Position numbers and translations under genes: made by a program
Shown here: piece after piece, positions 1 to 12,800 of the stretch
How the letters are laid out: the number at the start of each line of letters is the position of its first letter
Numbering within the stretch: position 1 is the first letter of the stretch
Source of the DNA: Cryptomeria japonica
Taxonomy: Eukaryota > Streptophyta > Pinopsida > Cupressales > Cupressaceae
Length of the DNA: 64,000 bases
Assembly (NCBI RefSeq): GCF_030272615.1
Contig: NC_081406.1
Location: 395,396,439-395,460,438 of the forward strand
Reading direction: 5' to 3'
Notes under the pieces: generated by a model
Database searches by the model: none
What the model saw: the letters and a program-made list of their open reading frames with translations, nothing else
What the model was told of the DNA's origin: nothing

Positions 1-473
1 ATTTCTCGCTGATATTTTGGGGTTAAGTATTATCAAATCATAGGATTGTGCTCCCAAAATTTCAGGAGAAAAGTTGTGGACCATGTGCATTCTCGCCATG
101 GTCCGACTGACTTTTCACTGAATATTTAGGGTCGTTAGATATGATGATATTAGAGTGTATCCCAAAGTTACAACTGATTTTGAAGTGTTTTGATATGCGA
201 AATCAGGCCTAAACAATCAAAATAAGACATAATTAGGGTTTATCATTAAATGATTCATTGGATGAATAATATGAAAAGGGGCACACTTAGGGTAAAGGAC
301 CCAACTTTGTAATGTGTAAAGTGATGAAACATAAACTTAGATTTAATTAAATTAATTAATTAAATGCTTAAAGGGGAATGAGAAATGCAAGATGCAAAAC
401 ACACTAAGGCGGGTGCTAACCTAAGTGTGAAATTGTACCACCCTAGCAAGGGTGTACAATTTACAACACTACA
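1..473 (-). repeat. Partial 3' LTR of the Tat-like Gypsy element
   Basis: The right edge reads ...ACACTACA on the plus strand, so in element orientation the LTR starts TGTAGTGT. Positions 146-473 align with 20268-20604 with scattered substitutions. It is abutted at 474 by a polypurine tract on the minus strand, as expected for the start of a 3' LTR. Positions 1-145 have no match in the right copy that I can see, so there is an indel or a subfamily difference. Confidence 0.75.
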
Positions 474-488
474 TTTAGCCCCCACTTT
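474..488 (-). promoter_or_regulatory. Polypurine tract of the Gypsy element
   Basis: Minus-strand AAAGTGGGGGCTAAA lies directly before the LTR start TGTAGTG. This is the normal place for the plus-strand DNA primer of an LTR retrotransposon. Confidence 0.7.
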
Positions 489-1053
489 AGCGGTCATATG
501 ACACTACGTGCATATGCAAGCTAAAGTACATAAAAGTAAACATCATTTGAAAAAGGATATATCCATAAGTTGTTGAACGAAGTCCCCAATGGTATCTGCA
601 TTACATAGTTAGGAACTATAGCCTACAAAACCACATGTTAGATCACAAAATCACCTAAAGCTTACTAAGGAAGGTGAAGAAATTTGTAGGTAGCTATATG
701 CCCCCCTATTTTGACTTGCTTATTTGTGAGGTAAAATAGGGTATCATGTTTTCCACAATGAATTGTGATAAAGAAAGTTCATAACAAGGCTTGATTACCC
801 ATCCAAGCATATTATGGAACTAATGCAGAGAGAGAGAGCGAAATCATGATTCCAACGCCATCAACGGTGCGAGAATTAGAGCTTCCTAGCTCAAGATATG
901 ATAGATTGAAGAAAAAGTGCAGAAATTAGGGTTTTAACTTAAAAACATAAAGTCAAAAAGTGCATAATACATAAATATGAAAGTGACACCTTCATTTGTA
1001 ACTTTCTAACTTTTGTCTTTATTCACTATAGAGGAGACCACACATAAGCCATC
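489..1053. other. Non-coding stretch next to the Gypsy 3' end
   Basis: No coding region or RNA gene recognised. The part next to the PPT is probably the untranslated 3' tail of the Gypsy element. A short GA run is at about 828-838. The left border of the PMD-bearing segment should lie near here, but I could not fix it. Confidence 0.4.
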
Positions 1054-3486
1054 ATGCCTAGACATTGACCTGAGCGACCTACATGGATGGAGATCCTATG
1101 CTAGTCCGTACTTGTAAGTCGTCTGCTCGACCACGTGAGTTGACTTTTGGTTGACTGCATTTGACTTTGTCATGTTTTTGTAGTTTTCAAAAGTGATGAT
1201 GTCATCACCTAGTCTAGGCTGTGGCCCACCCTTTGGACACCTAGGGGTCCCTAGGGCACCCTGGTCCTCCTAGGACGTCATGGTCCCAAGGGGGTGCCAT
1301 GGTCTCCTCTAGGCACCATGGTCCCAGTAGAGCGCCTTGGTCCATACAGGGTGCCTTGGTCCCTATTCAGGGTGACCAATGATGACACTAGATTAGGTGA
1401 TGAATTCTAGATAGAATGCTTGCATTGATTAGATGATGATAGATGATTGATCGATTACTGATGAGAGATTTCTTTGTATTTTGATGAGATCCTATGCTAG
1501 TCCGTACTTGTAAGTCATCCGCTCGACCACGTGAGTTGACTTTTTGTTGACTACATTTGACTTTGTCATGTTTTTGTAGTTTTCAAAAGTGATGATGTCA
1601 TCACCTAGTCTGGGCTGTGGCCCACCCTTTGGACACCTAGGGGTCCCTAGGGTACCCTGGTCCTCCTAGGACATCATGGTCCCAAGGGGGTGCCATGGTC
1701 TCCTCTGGGCACCATGGTCCCAGTAGAGCGCCCTGGTCCATACAGGGTGCCTTGGTCCCTATTCAGGGTGACCAATGATGACACTAGATCAGGTGATGAA
1801 TTCTAGATAGAATGCTTGCATTGATTAGATGATGATAGATGATTGATCGATTACTGATGAGAGATTGCTTTGTATTTTGTAGACACTACCGTACATCCAT
1901 GAGCATACTTTCAGTCTCACCTTTTGGAGCCTTTGGGAGTAGATCATGAGACTGATAGGAGGGGAGAGGGATTTGCTACATGCGGTGGGTTTGTAGGATG
2001 TGATGACCATGCCGACCATCCAATTCCATTCTGCTATGCTGATGGCACTGATGGAGAGGTGGGATGTAGATACCTCGACATTATCACTACTAGTGGGGGA
2101 GATGATGGTCACCCTAGAGGATGTATACCACATTTTGCGCCTACCCATTAGAGGAGAGATTGTTAGATATCGATTTGACCACACAAAGGAGGATTACAAG
2201 AGAGAGAACATATAGAGTATGGGGAGAGTGATACATAATGAGACGAGGGTCTACATTATGGTCAACTAGCTCCTACATTCTACAGGTGAGGTTGCATTGG
2301 TGAGGTGACTCATAATTGTGACCCTTGCATTAGTCGTGTGCCCTAATGGGCGTGACACACATATGCACAGAGGAATCATCTATGCCATATGAGCCATGGA
2401 GAGACACAAGAGAGTATACTATTGAGGTCGGAGCATGCTTGCACATCTCTATCATGACCTTGGAGAGTATGTATTTAGATAGGGATGCAACCTTATGACA
2501 TGCACACTACTACAGGTGTGTATGTTTGAGCATATCACATGCACTACACCCGATGGAGCCCTCACAGAGCTAGTCCCAGAGTAGCCTAGGGTATATGCTT
2601 ATCCTCTTACCCATGAGTGGTGATTCAATGATCTCTTGTATTGGAGATTAAGCATGGATAGATTGATAGTGGGCAAGATCATATGGAGACCCTACCTTAG
2701 GATGTCCATTTGGGAAGGGCTACGCAGATAGATTTTCAACATGTAGAGGAACTGTCTACTAGAGGGATGATATAGCCACATAGTTGTTCCTTTCTACTTC
2801 AATTGAGTTTGGTGATAGTTTAGTTTCAAGAAGTGTGTTCCTACTGACATGCCTATATACATCTGACACTCATGAGTGATGCCAAGGCTAGGAGCCATTC
2901 CTAGTCCTGCAAGTGATGAGATCAACATCACAAATTCAAATGGGTCAGATTAGGACATAGCGACAGATTATAGAGATGATTCAAGTGTGCACCAACAATA
3001 CATCACATGGTGGAGGACATACCTTGGAGCCATTTTCCTAGTAGACTTCCCTATAGGGAACCCCAAACCATGGAGACAGTCAGGCGACGGAGAGGGATTT
3101 GATGCATCCAAGGAGGATTTAGATGATCAGGGTGATGACATAGAGGGGCAAGAGGAAAGTGAAGATGGAGGGGATCTTGATACTAGAGAGGGAGATCGGG
3201 ATGGAGATGATGATGAGGAGAAGGATGAGGAGGAGGATGAGGAGAAGGATGAGGAGGAGGAGGAGGAGGAGTCAGGTGCAGTTCATCACTCTAGAGAGGA
3301 TACAAGAGTGCTAGATCCAACGAGTCTCCCATGGAAAGTAGAGAGGGGTCCTATAAGGGATCCCTAATCCCGATCCTCATTGGCCCACACTAACTATATA
3401 GAGACAGTATGAGCAGGGAGAGCCCATTGGGTCCCAGTCTCAGGAAGTCGCTATCCATGATCCTCTTTAACGAGAGGGAGATCCAG
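1054..3486 (+). pseudogene. Plant mobile domain (PMD, MAIN-like) pseudogene
   Basis: Exon 1 (1054-1113) opens with MPRH and PERPTWMEI and ends at a GTAAGT donor. The intron is 1114-1882, with acceptor TTTTGTAG. Exon 2 starts at 1883 in phase and stays in that one frame to a TAA at 3365-3367. The PMD core, with ALMERWDVDT, GEMMVTLEDVYHILRLPI and later LLQVCMFEH, is at about 2030-2560. A very acidic D/E/K tail covers about 3085-3275. A possible second intron is 3487-3580 (GTAATG...TTGTAG). I count about 21 in-frame stops before 3365, all TAG or TGA, so no full protein is made. PMD proteins are plant nuclear factors of the MAIN family and also occur in transposons; which kind this was cannot be decided here. 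Confidence 0.75.
1092..1878 (+). repeat. Two-copy 396-bp tandem duplication across exon 1 end and intron
   Basis: Copy 1 runs 1092-1487 and copy 2 runs 1488 to about 1878, differing at only a few positions by eye. Each copy carries the last 22 bases of PMD exon 1 plus the GTAAGT donor (1114 and 1510). Each also holds a degenerate run of GGTGCC(A/T)TGGTCC-like motifs (about 1270-1370 and 1666-1766). Confidence 0.9.
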
Positions 3487-3960
3487 GTAATGTGCCCTAT
3501 TATTTATTACATTTGCATCCTACTTGTTTTAGATTTGATGATATAGAATGTTAGTGATGAAAAATTTCTCTATCTTGTAGCTAGCGTCCAAGAGTGGCAT
3601 TCTCTGATTCAGGATGTTGTAACAAACCTTATTGTGACTACACACATACAAATATTGCACAGACCCTAGAGGAGCGCAAGATGACACAAAGACCTTTTCT
3701 TCCCTATTCAGACAAAGTTGGAGGGCCTACGAGATAGATTACAACCAAAAGAGAATGACCTAGCGATGACACAGACATATATAGCCACATACTTAGGGAT
3801 CATGATAGAGAGAGATTGCAGGAGCTCCTCATAGAGTCACTCATGGTCTGTATCATGATACACTCCCATGGGGCCACCTACACGGCCAGATCAGGAGGGA
3901 GCATCTAGCCACCATCCTCATACTACTAGTCTTAGGGACAAGAGATGATTTTGATGTATT
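3487..3960 (+). other. Possible last intron and 3' exon remnant of the PMD pseudogene
   Basis: A donor-like GTAATG at 3487 and an acceptor-like TATCTTGTAG ending at 3580 bracket a short T-rich stretch. The following 370 bases have several partly open frames but no motif I recognise. Assignment to the PMD gene rests only on adjacency and strand. Confidence 0.3.
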
Positions 3961-5820
3961 GATGTATATATATATATGATGACACTCATGATTATTTTAT
4001 TTGTAATTCTTAAACAATGTATACATTTCTTAGATTAGAAGTAACATATTGAGTAATGAGCATGTATATTTGATTTAATTTCCATGTGATTTATTTCTCA
4101 ATAGTTCATGATTGAATTGATACATGTGTGATTTAATTAAATAAATAAGTTATTAATCAAATTCTACTATGATGATGTAAAGGAAGAATGTATTAAGCAT
4201 GAAAACTATATGACTAATGTTATTTAACTAACTCTATTTAAACACAACATGATATAATTCTACTTAACACATAAGAATTTGTATAACATGCTAGAATATA
4301 TGAAAATATAAATCCATTATAATTTACATAAAAAGAGTCCAAGACAAACAATACAGTAATGAAACATGCTTCTCAAGAATGAAGTAATGTAGGTGGTGCA
4401 GGAGCACCTAACCCAAACATACACTAGGAGGTTAAAGATCATGCCATGAATCATTTCACTCATATGAGTTTATATGGTCATTTTAATGTATTTTGAGTCA
4501 TTTTGTGAAGCATTGTAAGACATTTGCTCAAGATGTGTATTTGAGTCCTAATATGGTCTAGGAGGTCACATTGTGCAAATATGCCCATGGAAGGGTAAAT
4601 AGGATGTAAAATTTTGTTTTGAGTCCTTCTAAATGTATTTCAAGTGCACAAGCAAAGATTAGGGGTCATATTTATCAAAATGTCAAAATTGTCAATTATG
4701 TCAAAAATGTTGTCAAGCACAAATTGCATTATAAAGTTGAAAACCAAGGATGTAATTGGTCTTGGGTAGTTTTAACTACCATATGGATGTGTGGAGGTTA
4801 AAAAAACCATCATTTGGTCGAATCTAATGGGTGTGTGTAAGATTGGAGGAACGAAATGAATAACATTTGAAGTTTTTACACACTCCACATTGTTTTCTGG
4901 GTATAGCAGTCTGATCATTCACGTTTTTCTTTATGAAAAATAATTTGTATCCATTGAAAATGTATTGGATATGATAATGGAATGAGTTAAATTTGTTTTA
5001 CCTTTGTTTTCATTCAATTTCAACCATTTTGAAGCAAGTTATGCAAGATTTGCTGAAAACTGTCAAAAAACCCTCCAAATTGAGGTTTGTGGAGAGTTTC
5101 ACTAAAATTCTTTGATTTCACCATTGTAAATTGTTATAAATTTTGTTTTTTATATAGGGTTGAATTATATTTCAAATTAATTCAGTTTCAATGTGATTGG
5201 TTAAGTATTCTATGAGATATTTGATGCCCTAGACGGACTGGGAATGAAGAATTCTTTTTTTTTTTGTAACAGTCAAAATGGTCTCGGTGCAGAGAGCATA
5301 ACTCTTAAACATACCATTGGATTGTTCTAAAATTTTAATATGGTTTTAGAAACCTAGTTTTATAGAACCTCACCAAAGATATATTCAAACTATGTTCAGG
5401 TTGGAAAGTTATTAATAACTGAGTACGGGTATATCAGACTGTCATTAATTGGGACAACAAAATGCATTGTTTGGGTCTTGAATAATGTTTAAAGGGTTAT
5501 AAATGATATGAAAGATTTGATATTGGACTGGTTAGTTGATATTAATCTTTTTGGATGCCTCAAAAATATCAAGGTTGAATATTTATGATTATTTTGGGTC
5601 ATTGAGCACCCTAGGATTGGGACTCTATGGTTGATTTGGGGTTCTTGGTTGGTTTTTCATGATGCTCTGCATCAGTAGACCAAACAATATAACATAATTT
5701 AATCTTACATACTTTAATAAAGACATGCTAACATATTAACCAATTTTGAAGAAAAAGATATAAAGAGAAAACAAAAATAAGACTAGAAAGAAAGAGAGAG
5801 AGAGAGAGAGGAAAATAGAA
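3961..5820. other. AT-rich stretch without recognisable gene
   Basis: Only short unsupported frames. A poly(T) run is near 5251-5262 and a (GA)n run near 5791-5810. The right border of the inserted PMD segment should lie close to that GA run, because the Gypsy integrase tail starts at about 5830. Confidence 0.4.
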
Positions 5821-5825
5821 CTAGG

Positions 5826-7274
5826 CATAATATCTACGAAGGTGCATAGCATTTATGGGTTCCATGAGAGATGTACCTTCCACATCTACTATTCTATAAG
5901 CACCTTATCCATAGACCTCCATGAAAATGTATGGTCTAAGCCAATTAGGACTGAACTTTCCTTTCTCCTCAGGTAAGGCATTCACGCTATGTTGATTCTC
6001 ATAAAGGACTAAGTCCCCTACTGAGAAGGAATGTTGAATAACCTTATCATTGTAGCTCCGTTGTAAAGTTTTATGATACGCTTGAATATGTTCAAGGGCA
6101 TTGATATGTCATTCATCGAGCGTCTCAAGTTGTTGAAGTCTTTTCTCTCTATAGGAGCCATCATCCACTATACCCCTAAGATAAACTCTCAAAGAAGGAA
6201 TTTCTAACTTCAAAGGCAAAATGGCATCAACACCATAAACAAGATTATAAGGAGTACAACCCATAGCAACATGTACACTCATGTGATAGGCCCACAAATC
6301 ATAGGTTAATTGAGTATGCTAATCCTTACCATGCTTGTTTACACTCTTTTGAAGAATTTATTCAATTATCCTATTAGAAGACTCAACAGTAGTGGATCTA
6401 AGAGGAATGACTTCCACCCACTTCGTAAAGTAATCACTGGTAGTTATGATAAAAGTATGTCCTTGAGATGACGGAGGAGATATTTTACCAACAAGATCCA
6501 AACCCCATGTAGAAAAAGGCCAAGATGCTACTTGTGATTGAAGCTCTTGGGTAGGGGCATGGATCAAATTTCTATGTTGATGACATTGATGACATCGCTT
6601 AACAAACGTATAAGAATGGTTTTCATGGTTTGCCAATAATATCCCCTTTCAGAGCAATCTCTAAACTAAAGACCTACACCCAAAATTCCCCCCACAAGCA
6701 CCTGAATGCACTTCTTTGAGAGTGATAGGGATGTCATCCTTGTTTAAGCATCAAAGGAGAAGACCATTATAACCCCTCCTATAGAGAACATTAGAAAGGA
6801 TAATGTATGTAGCAGCCAATTTATCAAACCCTAGCCCTACTATTCTTATCTGTAGAGTCAGGAAAGGTACCATCACTCAAATATCTTACGACATGCGAGT
6901 ACCATTCGTTAGAATCTATAATGCAATAATATGCCACATCACTAAGATTATCAGCAATAGCTGGGGTAGTAAGGTTGTGAATAGTGAATTGAAGATCTAC
7001 CATGGGGTCCTCTAGAGACACAAGAGAGGCAACACATGCCATCGCATTGACATGTCAATTATCTTTTCGAGGAACAAGCTCCATGGTGTAAGACTGAAAT
7101 TTTTGTAACAAGGATAAAGCTAGGTCTTTATATTGTGATAATTTGTCTTGTCTTGCTTGATAAACTCCTCACAATTGTCTTATGATTAGTTGAGAATCTC
7201 CATAAATGTGTAGATTCTTTACACTCAATGCCAATGTTGCTTTAATACCAGCTATAAGAGCTTCATATTCAGCA
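5826..7274 (-). pseudogene. Gypsy RNase H second half and integrase (broken)
   Basis: Read right to left. The end of RNase H (EYEALIAGI, GDSQLIIRQL) is at about 7050-7274. A linker follows, then the integrase zinc-binding part (CHQCHQH) and core start (WGLDLVGKI, DYFTKWVEVIPL) at 6358-6636. The late core (GCTPYNLVYGVDAILPL) is at 6109-6297, and a C-terminal tail (VGDLVLYENQ...) reaches about 5830. Between the core start and late core the second catalytic Asp and the Glu of the DDE triad are absent, which implies a deletion of several dozen codons near 6357. Scattered stops confirm it is dead. The RNase H frame continues on the other side of the Copia insertion at 14955. Confidence 0.85.
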
Positions 7275-7279
7275 ATGTG

Positions 7280-8801
7280 TGTTAGCATTATAATAGACAA
7301 GGGGATATTGTTGGCATCTCAATAAGGATATTGCGAAGGTTGTTGATGATTATGGATATAACTGATTACGGATGTTTACTATCTTAATATTATTATTTTG
7401 TCATTGATGTCAAGAAATTGATTTTCTAATTCAATATGATGTTGCCATATCTTAAGAAGTATGATTTGATGAGTATAAAGATGTCGGTAAAAGACACAAA
7501 AAGAATGTGATGAATAAGGGGAGAAATAAGTTATTCAATGGGCAACTATTACCGAGTTAGACAATGATGAGATCATGATGTTTAGATTGTTTTGATATCC
7601 TACATATGTTGTTGATTGTAAGGTTAATACTATACTATGTTACCAAGCAAAGAACCTAGTCGGTAAACCTTAAGGAACCTAGTCGGTAAACCCTAAGGTT
7701 ATCGCTATCGGTTAATGAAGGCGGAAGGTCTACCGAGTTGCAACCGAGCTGTAACAGAATGCATTAAATGATTAAAAGTGTTATTTAATGAAGGAAGCTG
7801 ATAAGCTGGAATTTATTAAATGATTGATATGTGGTGCATGAAGTTTGTTAGGGATCTATGGTAAAGGAAAATCAGCAGAAAGATCTACAGCTTAGATTGA
7901 ACCACAATACCTTAGCACAAGTTCCAAGAAATGTATGCAAGTTCCAAGACAAGGTAAAACATTTTCAAATCAAAGGATACATTGAACCTGGTCAAGTTTG
8001 AAGATCCAATGGCTATGATTGATCATGGGATATGTGATCAAGGAGATTCAGCAGTTAGCAAATTGTTTATAAATAAGGAACTGTTGATAAACAATGCATG
8101 CGAGCAAGTGTAAGCACAAGGATGCTACATAGTGATTACCAAGCACAGAAGCTTGAAGACCTGTTTGATTAACAGAGTATAGAGCCCAGTAGAGGGACAA
8201 GATAAGTCCTATGACTAGATTGTATTGAGAAAATAAGAATCTGCTTTAGCATTTTAGATACAAAGTTGCAGATATATTTTTATTACTGTTATTTTGTGAA
8301 GTGACAGAAAATCTCTTAACTGAGTGGACTTAACAGTCTTATTTGTAAAACCCTCTAGCAAGGTGACATTCTGATTGAGTGTTTGAAACCCTTTAACAAG
8401 GTCACCTCTAACAAGGTGAAGATCCTAACAGATCTGAGGGAAATCCCTTAACCGGGTCACATCTAGCAATGTGTTTGTAATCTTTAATAGGATTTTCTTT
8501 TAACTGAGCATACTCTAGAAGAGTATATTTCTTAGTGGGTCCGAAATCCCATAGTGGTTTTTCCCTATTTGGGTTTCCATGTTAAATATGGTGTTATGAG
8601 TGTTATGATGTTTATATGCTTATGAGTTTGCATGTTTAGCAGTTTTGGTTATATTGCTGAAGTATATGTTACCGAGGTTGAATCTGTTGTTTTTATGGAA
8701 GATTAAGTTTGTATGATTCACCCCCTGCTCTCATCTTTTTAGCTATTGGCATATGTACTTACATTAAGTATCAGAACTATCAATTGGTATCAGAGCTATC
8801 A
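7280..8801 (+). repeat. 5' LTR of the Sirevirus-like Copia
   Basis: Begins TGTTAGCATTATAA and ends GAGCTATCA. The first 29 bp (7280-7308) carry a PPT-like GACAAGGGGATAT followed by a second LTR start, TGTTGGCATC, at 7309. The last 19 bp (8783-8801) carry a full TGGTATCAGAGC primer-site copy. A TATA-like TATAAATA is at 8068-8075. Confidence 0.95.
8068..8075 (+). promoter_or_regulatory. TATA-like box in the 5' LTR
   Basis: TATAAATA lies in an otherwise unremarkable part of the LTR. The matching place in the 3' LTR (about 14219-14231) has been replaced by a shorter sequence without it. Promoter role is inferred from motif and position only. Confidence 0.45.
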
Positions 8802-8803
8802 AT

Positions 8804-8815
8804 TGGTATCAGAGC
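8804..8815 (+). promoter_or_regulatory. Primer-binding site, initiator Met tRNA
   Basis: TGGTATCAGAGC two bases after the LTR end. The same 12-mer is also present inside the LTR end at 8785-8796 and, in the 3' LTR, at 14933-14944. Confidence 0.9.
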
Positions 8816-8866
8816 TTTGGACTGCAAAAGAAAAAGTTTAAAGGTACTTGAGGCAAAGATCCAAAG

Positions 8867-9800
8867 ATGTATAAGAGGGATGCACCGAAGCTGAACAAGT
8901 CAAGCTTCTCTACATGGCAGAAAAGGATGAAGCTGCAACTATCAAGAGTTGGAGAATATGTTGTATATAATCTGGAGAATGATTTCATTACACCTAGCAC
9001 CTATCCATTGACAATGGAAGAGATAAAGGCAAAGCAAGAACATATTCAAGCAATGATTGAAATAACATCTGCATTGACCGACTCAGAGTTTAATGATCTA
9101 GAAGGCTGCAATGATGCCAAGGCAATGTGGGACAAGCTCATATCTATGTATGGCGGTGATGAACATGTTCAAAGAGAAAAAGTGAATAGTCTAAGAGGAC
9201 AACTTGAATCTATGAGGATGAATGAAGGTGAGAACATAACCCGGTACAGTGCAAGACTAAAGGAGATTGTCAATCAAATCAAAGGAGCAGGAGAACCATT
9301 GAAGAAAAGGATGTCACAAGTAAGTTATTGAGAACCCTTATACCTACTTATGCAATCTGAGTCTCTGCAATCAATGAATTGAGGTTTGTACCCAATATGC
9401 CAGTTTCTTTGGATGCTACTATTGGTAAGCTACATGCATTTGAGTTAAGTAACTTTGATAACAGTGGGTCTTCGGTAAATAAAATTGAGTCTGCATTTAG
9501 TTCTTTTCATCTTGATGAATCTGATGATTACAATGATAGAAAGTATAAGTATTGTGAAGGGAATCACAGTGGAGCAAGTGAAAGATTTCACAAAAACATG
9601 GAGGAGGTACACAAACTTTATGAAGAAATCAGAAAGCAAGAAGAGTTTGAAGCACTATTAACCAGAAGGCTACCGAGAGGAAAAGGTAAGTACAAAGGAA
9701 AGTTGCCTTTGAAATGTTTTAACTATGATATAATAGGACATATGGCTTCTAATTGCCCTGACAAAGAATCCAGTGAAAAGAGAGATTACCGAGATGACAG
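8867..9800 (+). pseudogene. Copia gag (capsid and zinc knuckle), frameshifted
   Basis: The N-terminal part is the UBN2-type Copia capsid: LNKSSFSTWQKRMKLQL near the start, then MWDKLISMYGG and the SMRMNEGENITRYSARLKEIV region, from 8867 to about 9305. A frameshift near 9305 moves the rest into the frame used by all downstream domains. The zinc knuckle at about 9712-9760 reads CFNYDIIGHMASNC: the second Cys is Tyr (TAT for TGT), so metal binding is probably lost. The start was chosen as the first Met after the primer site that opens the capsid fold. Confidence 0.85.
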
Positions 9801-12800
9801 ACAGAAAGATAATCATTACAGAGGACATCGAGACTTCAGAAGAAGAGATAAAAAGACATGTCTAATAGCTGATGAGGAATCCAATGATGATAAACTAGAT
9901 GAAACTGATACAGAGGAAGTAGTTTATGTGGCTATCAAAGATGGATCAGATGAAGAAAGGTATGAAGAAAAAGCCCTAATATCTTACATAAATACTAATG
10001 ATTCTTGGATCATAGATAGTGGATGCTCACATCACATGACAGGTGATAAACTCAAGTTTGTTAAATTAGAAGATTATGATGGAGGTTATGTAAGATTTGG
10101 TAATGATGCACCATGTCCAATAAAAGGTAAAGGATCCATAACACTTCTTGACAATGCTAAATGTAATGATGTTTATTGGGTTGAAGGTTTGAAATATAAT
10201 TTGTTTAGTGTAGCACAGCTAAACAACATAGGTTACTGAATAGAATTTCAGAAAGGAATTGTCAAAGTTCATGACAAGCATGGAAAGTTAGCTGCTACCG
10301 GGACTCAAACAAAAGGTAACACATTTCACCTTGACTCAACTTGGAATAATTGTCTTTATGCAAAGATAGATGATACCTGGTTATGGCATAAAAGATTTTG
10401 TCATGTAAATTTTGATAATTTGATCAAAATAAGTAAGAAGCACCGAGTAAGAGGTCTACCGAGTTTGGAAAAGCCTGAGAATGCTATGTGCTGAGGATGC
10501 TAGATGGGTAAGATGACAAGATCAAGCTTTACAAGTAAGTCCTACACTTCTAAGGGAATTTTAGATCTTGTGCACACTGATCTTTGTGGTCCTATGAAAG
10601 TTCAAAGTTATTATGGTGATAAATATTTCATATTATTTGTGGATGATTATTCAAGGATGATGTCAGTTATGTTTTTAAAAGAAAAATCAGAAGCTTTTAA
10701 AATGTTTAAATGGCACAAGGCAAGAGTTGAAAATGAAACAGGAAGACAACTGAAATGTCTTAGATTTGATAGAGGAGGAGAATTCACTTTTGATGAATTT
10801 AACTTATTCTGCAATGATCATGGTATAAAAAGACAAGTCTCTACACTAAGAACTCCACAGCAAAATGGGATAGCTGAGAGAAGAAATAGATCTATTGTGG
10901 ATTGTGCTAGAACCCTGATGATTGAAAAGGAAGTGCCACAAACATTTTGGAGAGAAGCAATAAGCACAATAGTTTACACCCTGAACCAAGTACAACTAAA
11001 GAAAGGAACTTTGAAGACACTATATGAAATCTAGTATGACAAGAAACCTAATGTAAGTTACTTCAAAATCTTTGGAAGTAGATTCTATGTACACAAAGAT
11101 GATAGAAATGGAAAGTTTGATCAAAAAAGTGAAGAAGGAACATTTCTTGGTTATTCTTCTAGAAGTAAAGCATTTAAATGTCTGATCAAATCATCTAACA
11201 AAATAGTAGAAAGTGCAAATGTGAAAATTGATGAATTTGCAGAAAGAAATGATGAAGGAAATTCTATGGAACCAAAAGATTATGAAGAATTTGTCTATGT
11301 TCAACCGACAAGTCCTACCGAGAGAGTTACTGAAGAAAATAAAGAAGATATTCAGTTACTAAGTGATGAAGAAGATCATACAGAGCCTACCAACCCTGTA
11401 TTAGCCAAGTATGTCAGAAGGAATCATGCATCAAGTCAAATTATAGGAGATAAAGATGATCCATTGATGACAAGGAACAAACTGAGAGAGAACACATGTC
11501 TGATATCTGAATTTGAACCGAGAATAGTGAAAGAGGCATTTAATAGTGAAGATTGGATAAATGCTATGACAGAAGAGATTGATCAAATCAAGAAGAATGA
11601 CACATGGACATTGGTCCCAAGACTGAAGGACAAAAATGTAATTGGTACAAAGTGGATTTTCAGAAACAAGCTGAATGAAAAAGGTGAGGTCATTCGAAAT
11701 AAAGCTAGACTAGTTTGCAAAGGATATGCTCAAGAAGAAGAAATTGATTATGGTGAGACTTTTGCACCTATGGCAAGACTTAAAGGAGTAAGAACATTGT
11801 TGGCATATGCTTCTTTCAAAAATTTCAAGGTATATCAAATGGATGTCAAATCTGCATTTCTGAATGGTATATTAGAAGAAGAAGTTTTTATTGAACAACC
11901 TGAAGGATTTGTTGAAGGAGAGAATAAAGATCAGGTATGTAAATTGAACAAAGCTTTAGATGGTCTGAACCAAGCACCTAGAGCATGGTATGAAAGATTG
12001 CACTCTTATTTAATCAAGATTGGTTTTATAAGGACAAGTGAAAACAACAATATGTACATGAATAATGATGAAAATGGAATACTGATCTCAGCCATATTTG
12101 TTGATGATATTATCTTTTGTGGAAATGACTCTTTATGCAAGAACTTTGGAAATGAAATGAGAAAAGAATTTGAGATGTCATTAATCACTAACATAAATTA
12201 TTTTATAGGTTTACAAATACTACAAATGAAAGATAAGATTTTCATTACTCAATCCAAGTACATAAAGGAAATCTTAAAGAAAATTGGAATGGAGGATTCA
12301 AAACCAGTAAGTACTCCTATGACTACCAACTGTAAATTATCAAAGAATGATGAATTTGCATCTGTTGATGAGACACTTTACCAATCCATGATTGGAAAGC
12401 TACAATATGTTGTTCACAGTAGGCTAGACATAGCGCATGCAGTAGGTATAGTTTCATGATTTTCTGCAGATCCCAAGGAAACACACATGACAACAATCAA
12501 GAGAATTTTCAGATACTTGAAAGGTACTGAGGATTATGGCTTAGTATATCAGAAAGGAAATGAATTTGTTTTAAAAGTTTATATTGATGCTGATTTGGCA
12601 GGCAACATTGATGACAGAAAAAGCACAAGTGGAGGAGCTTTCTTTTTAGGAGAAATACTAGTGAGTTGGCTTAGCAAGAAACAAGGATGTGTTTCACAGT
12701 CAACAGCAGAAGCTGAATATGTTGTTGTGGCATTGAATTGTACTAATATAGCATGGATCAAACAACTATTGGAAGGTATAAATGAGAAATTTACTGAGCC

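Noticed and set aside
4619-4801. 60-codon frame in AT-rich DNA
   Set aside because: No motif, no neighbour context and no start context; length expected by chance.
8809-9000. Minus-strand frame opposite Copia gag start
   Set aside because: Shadow of the capsid-coding strand.
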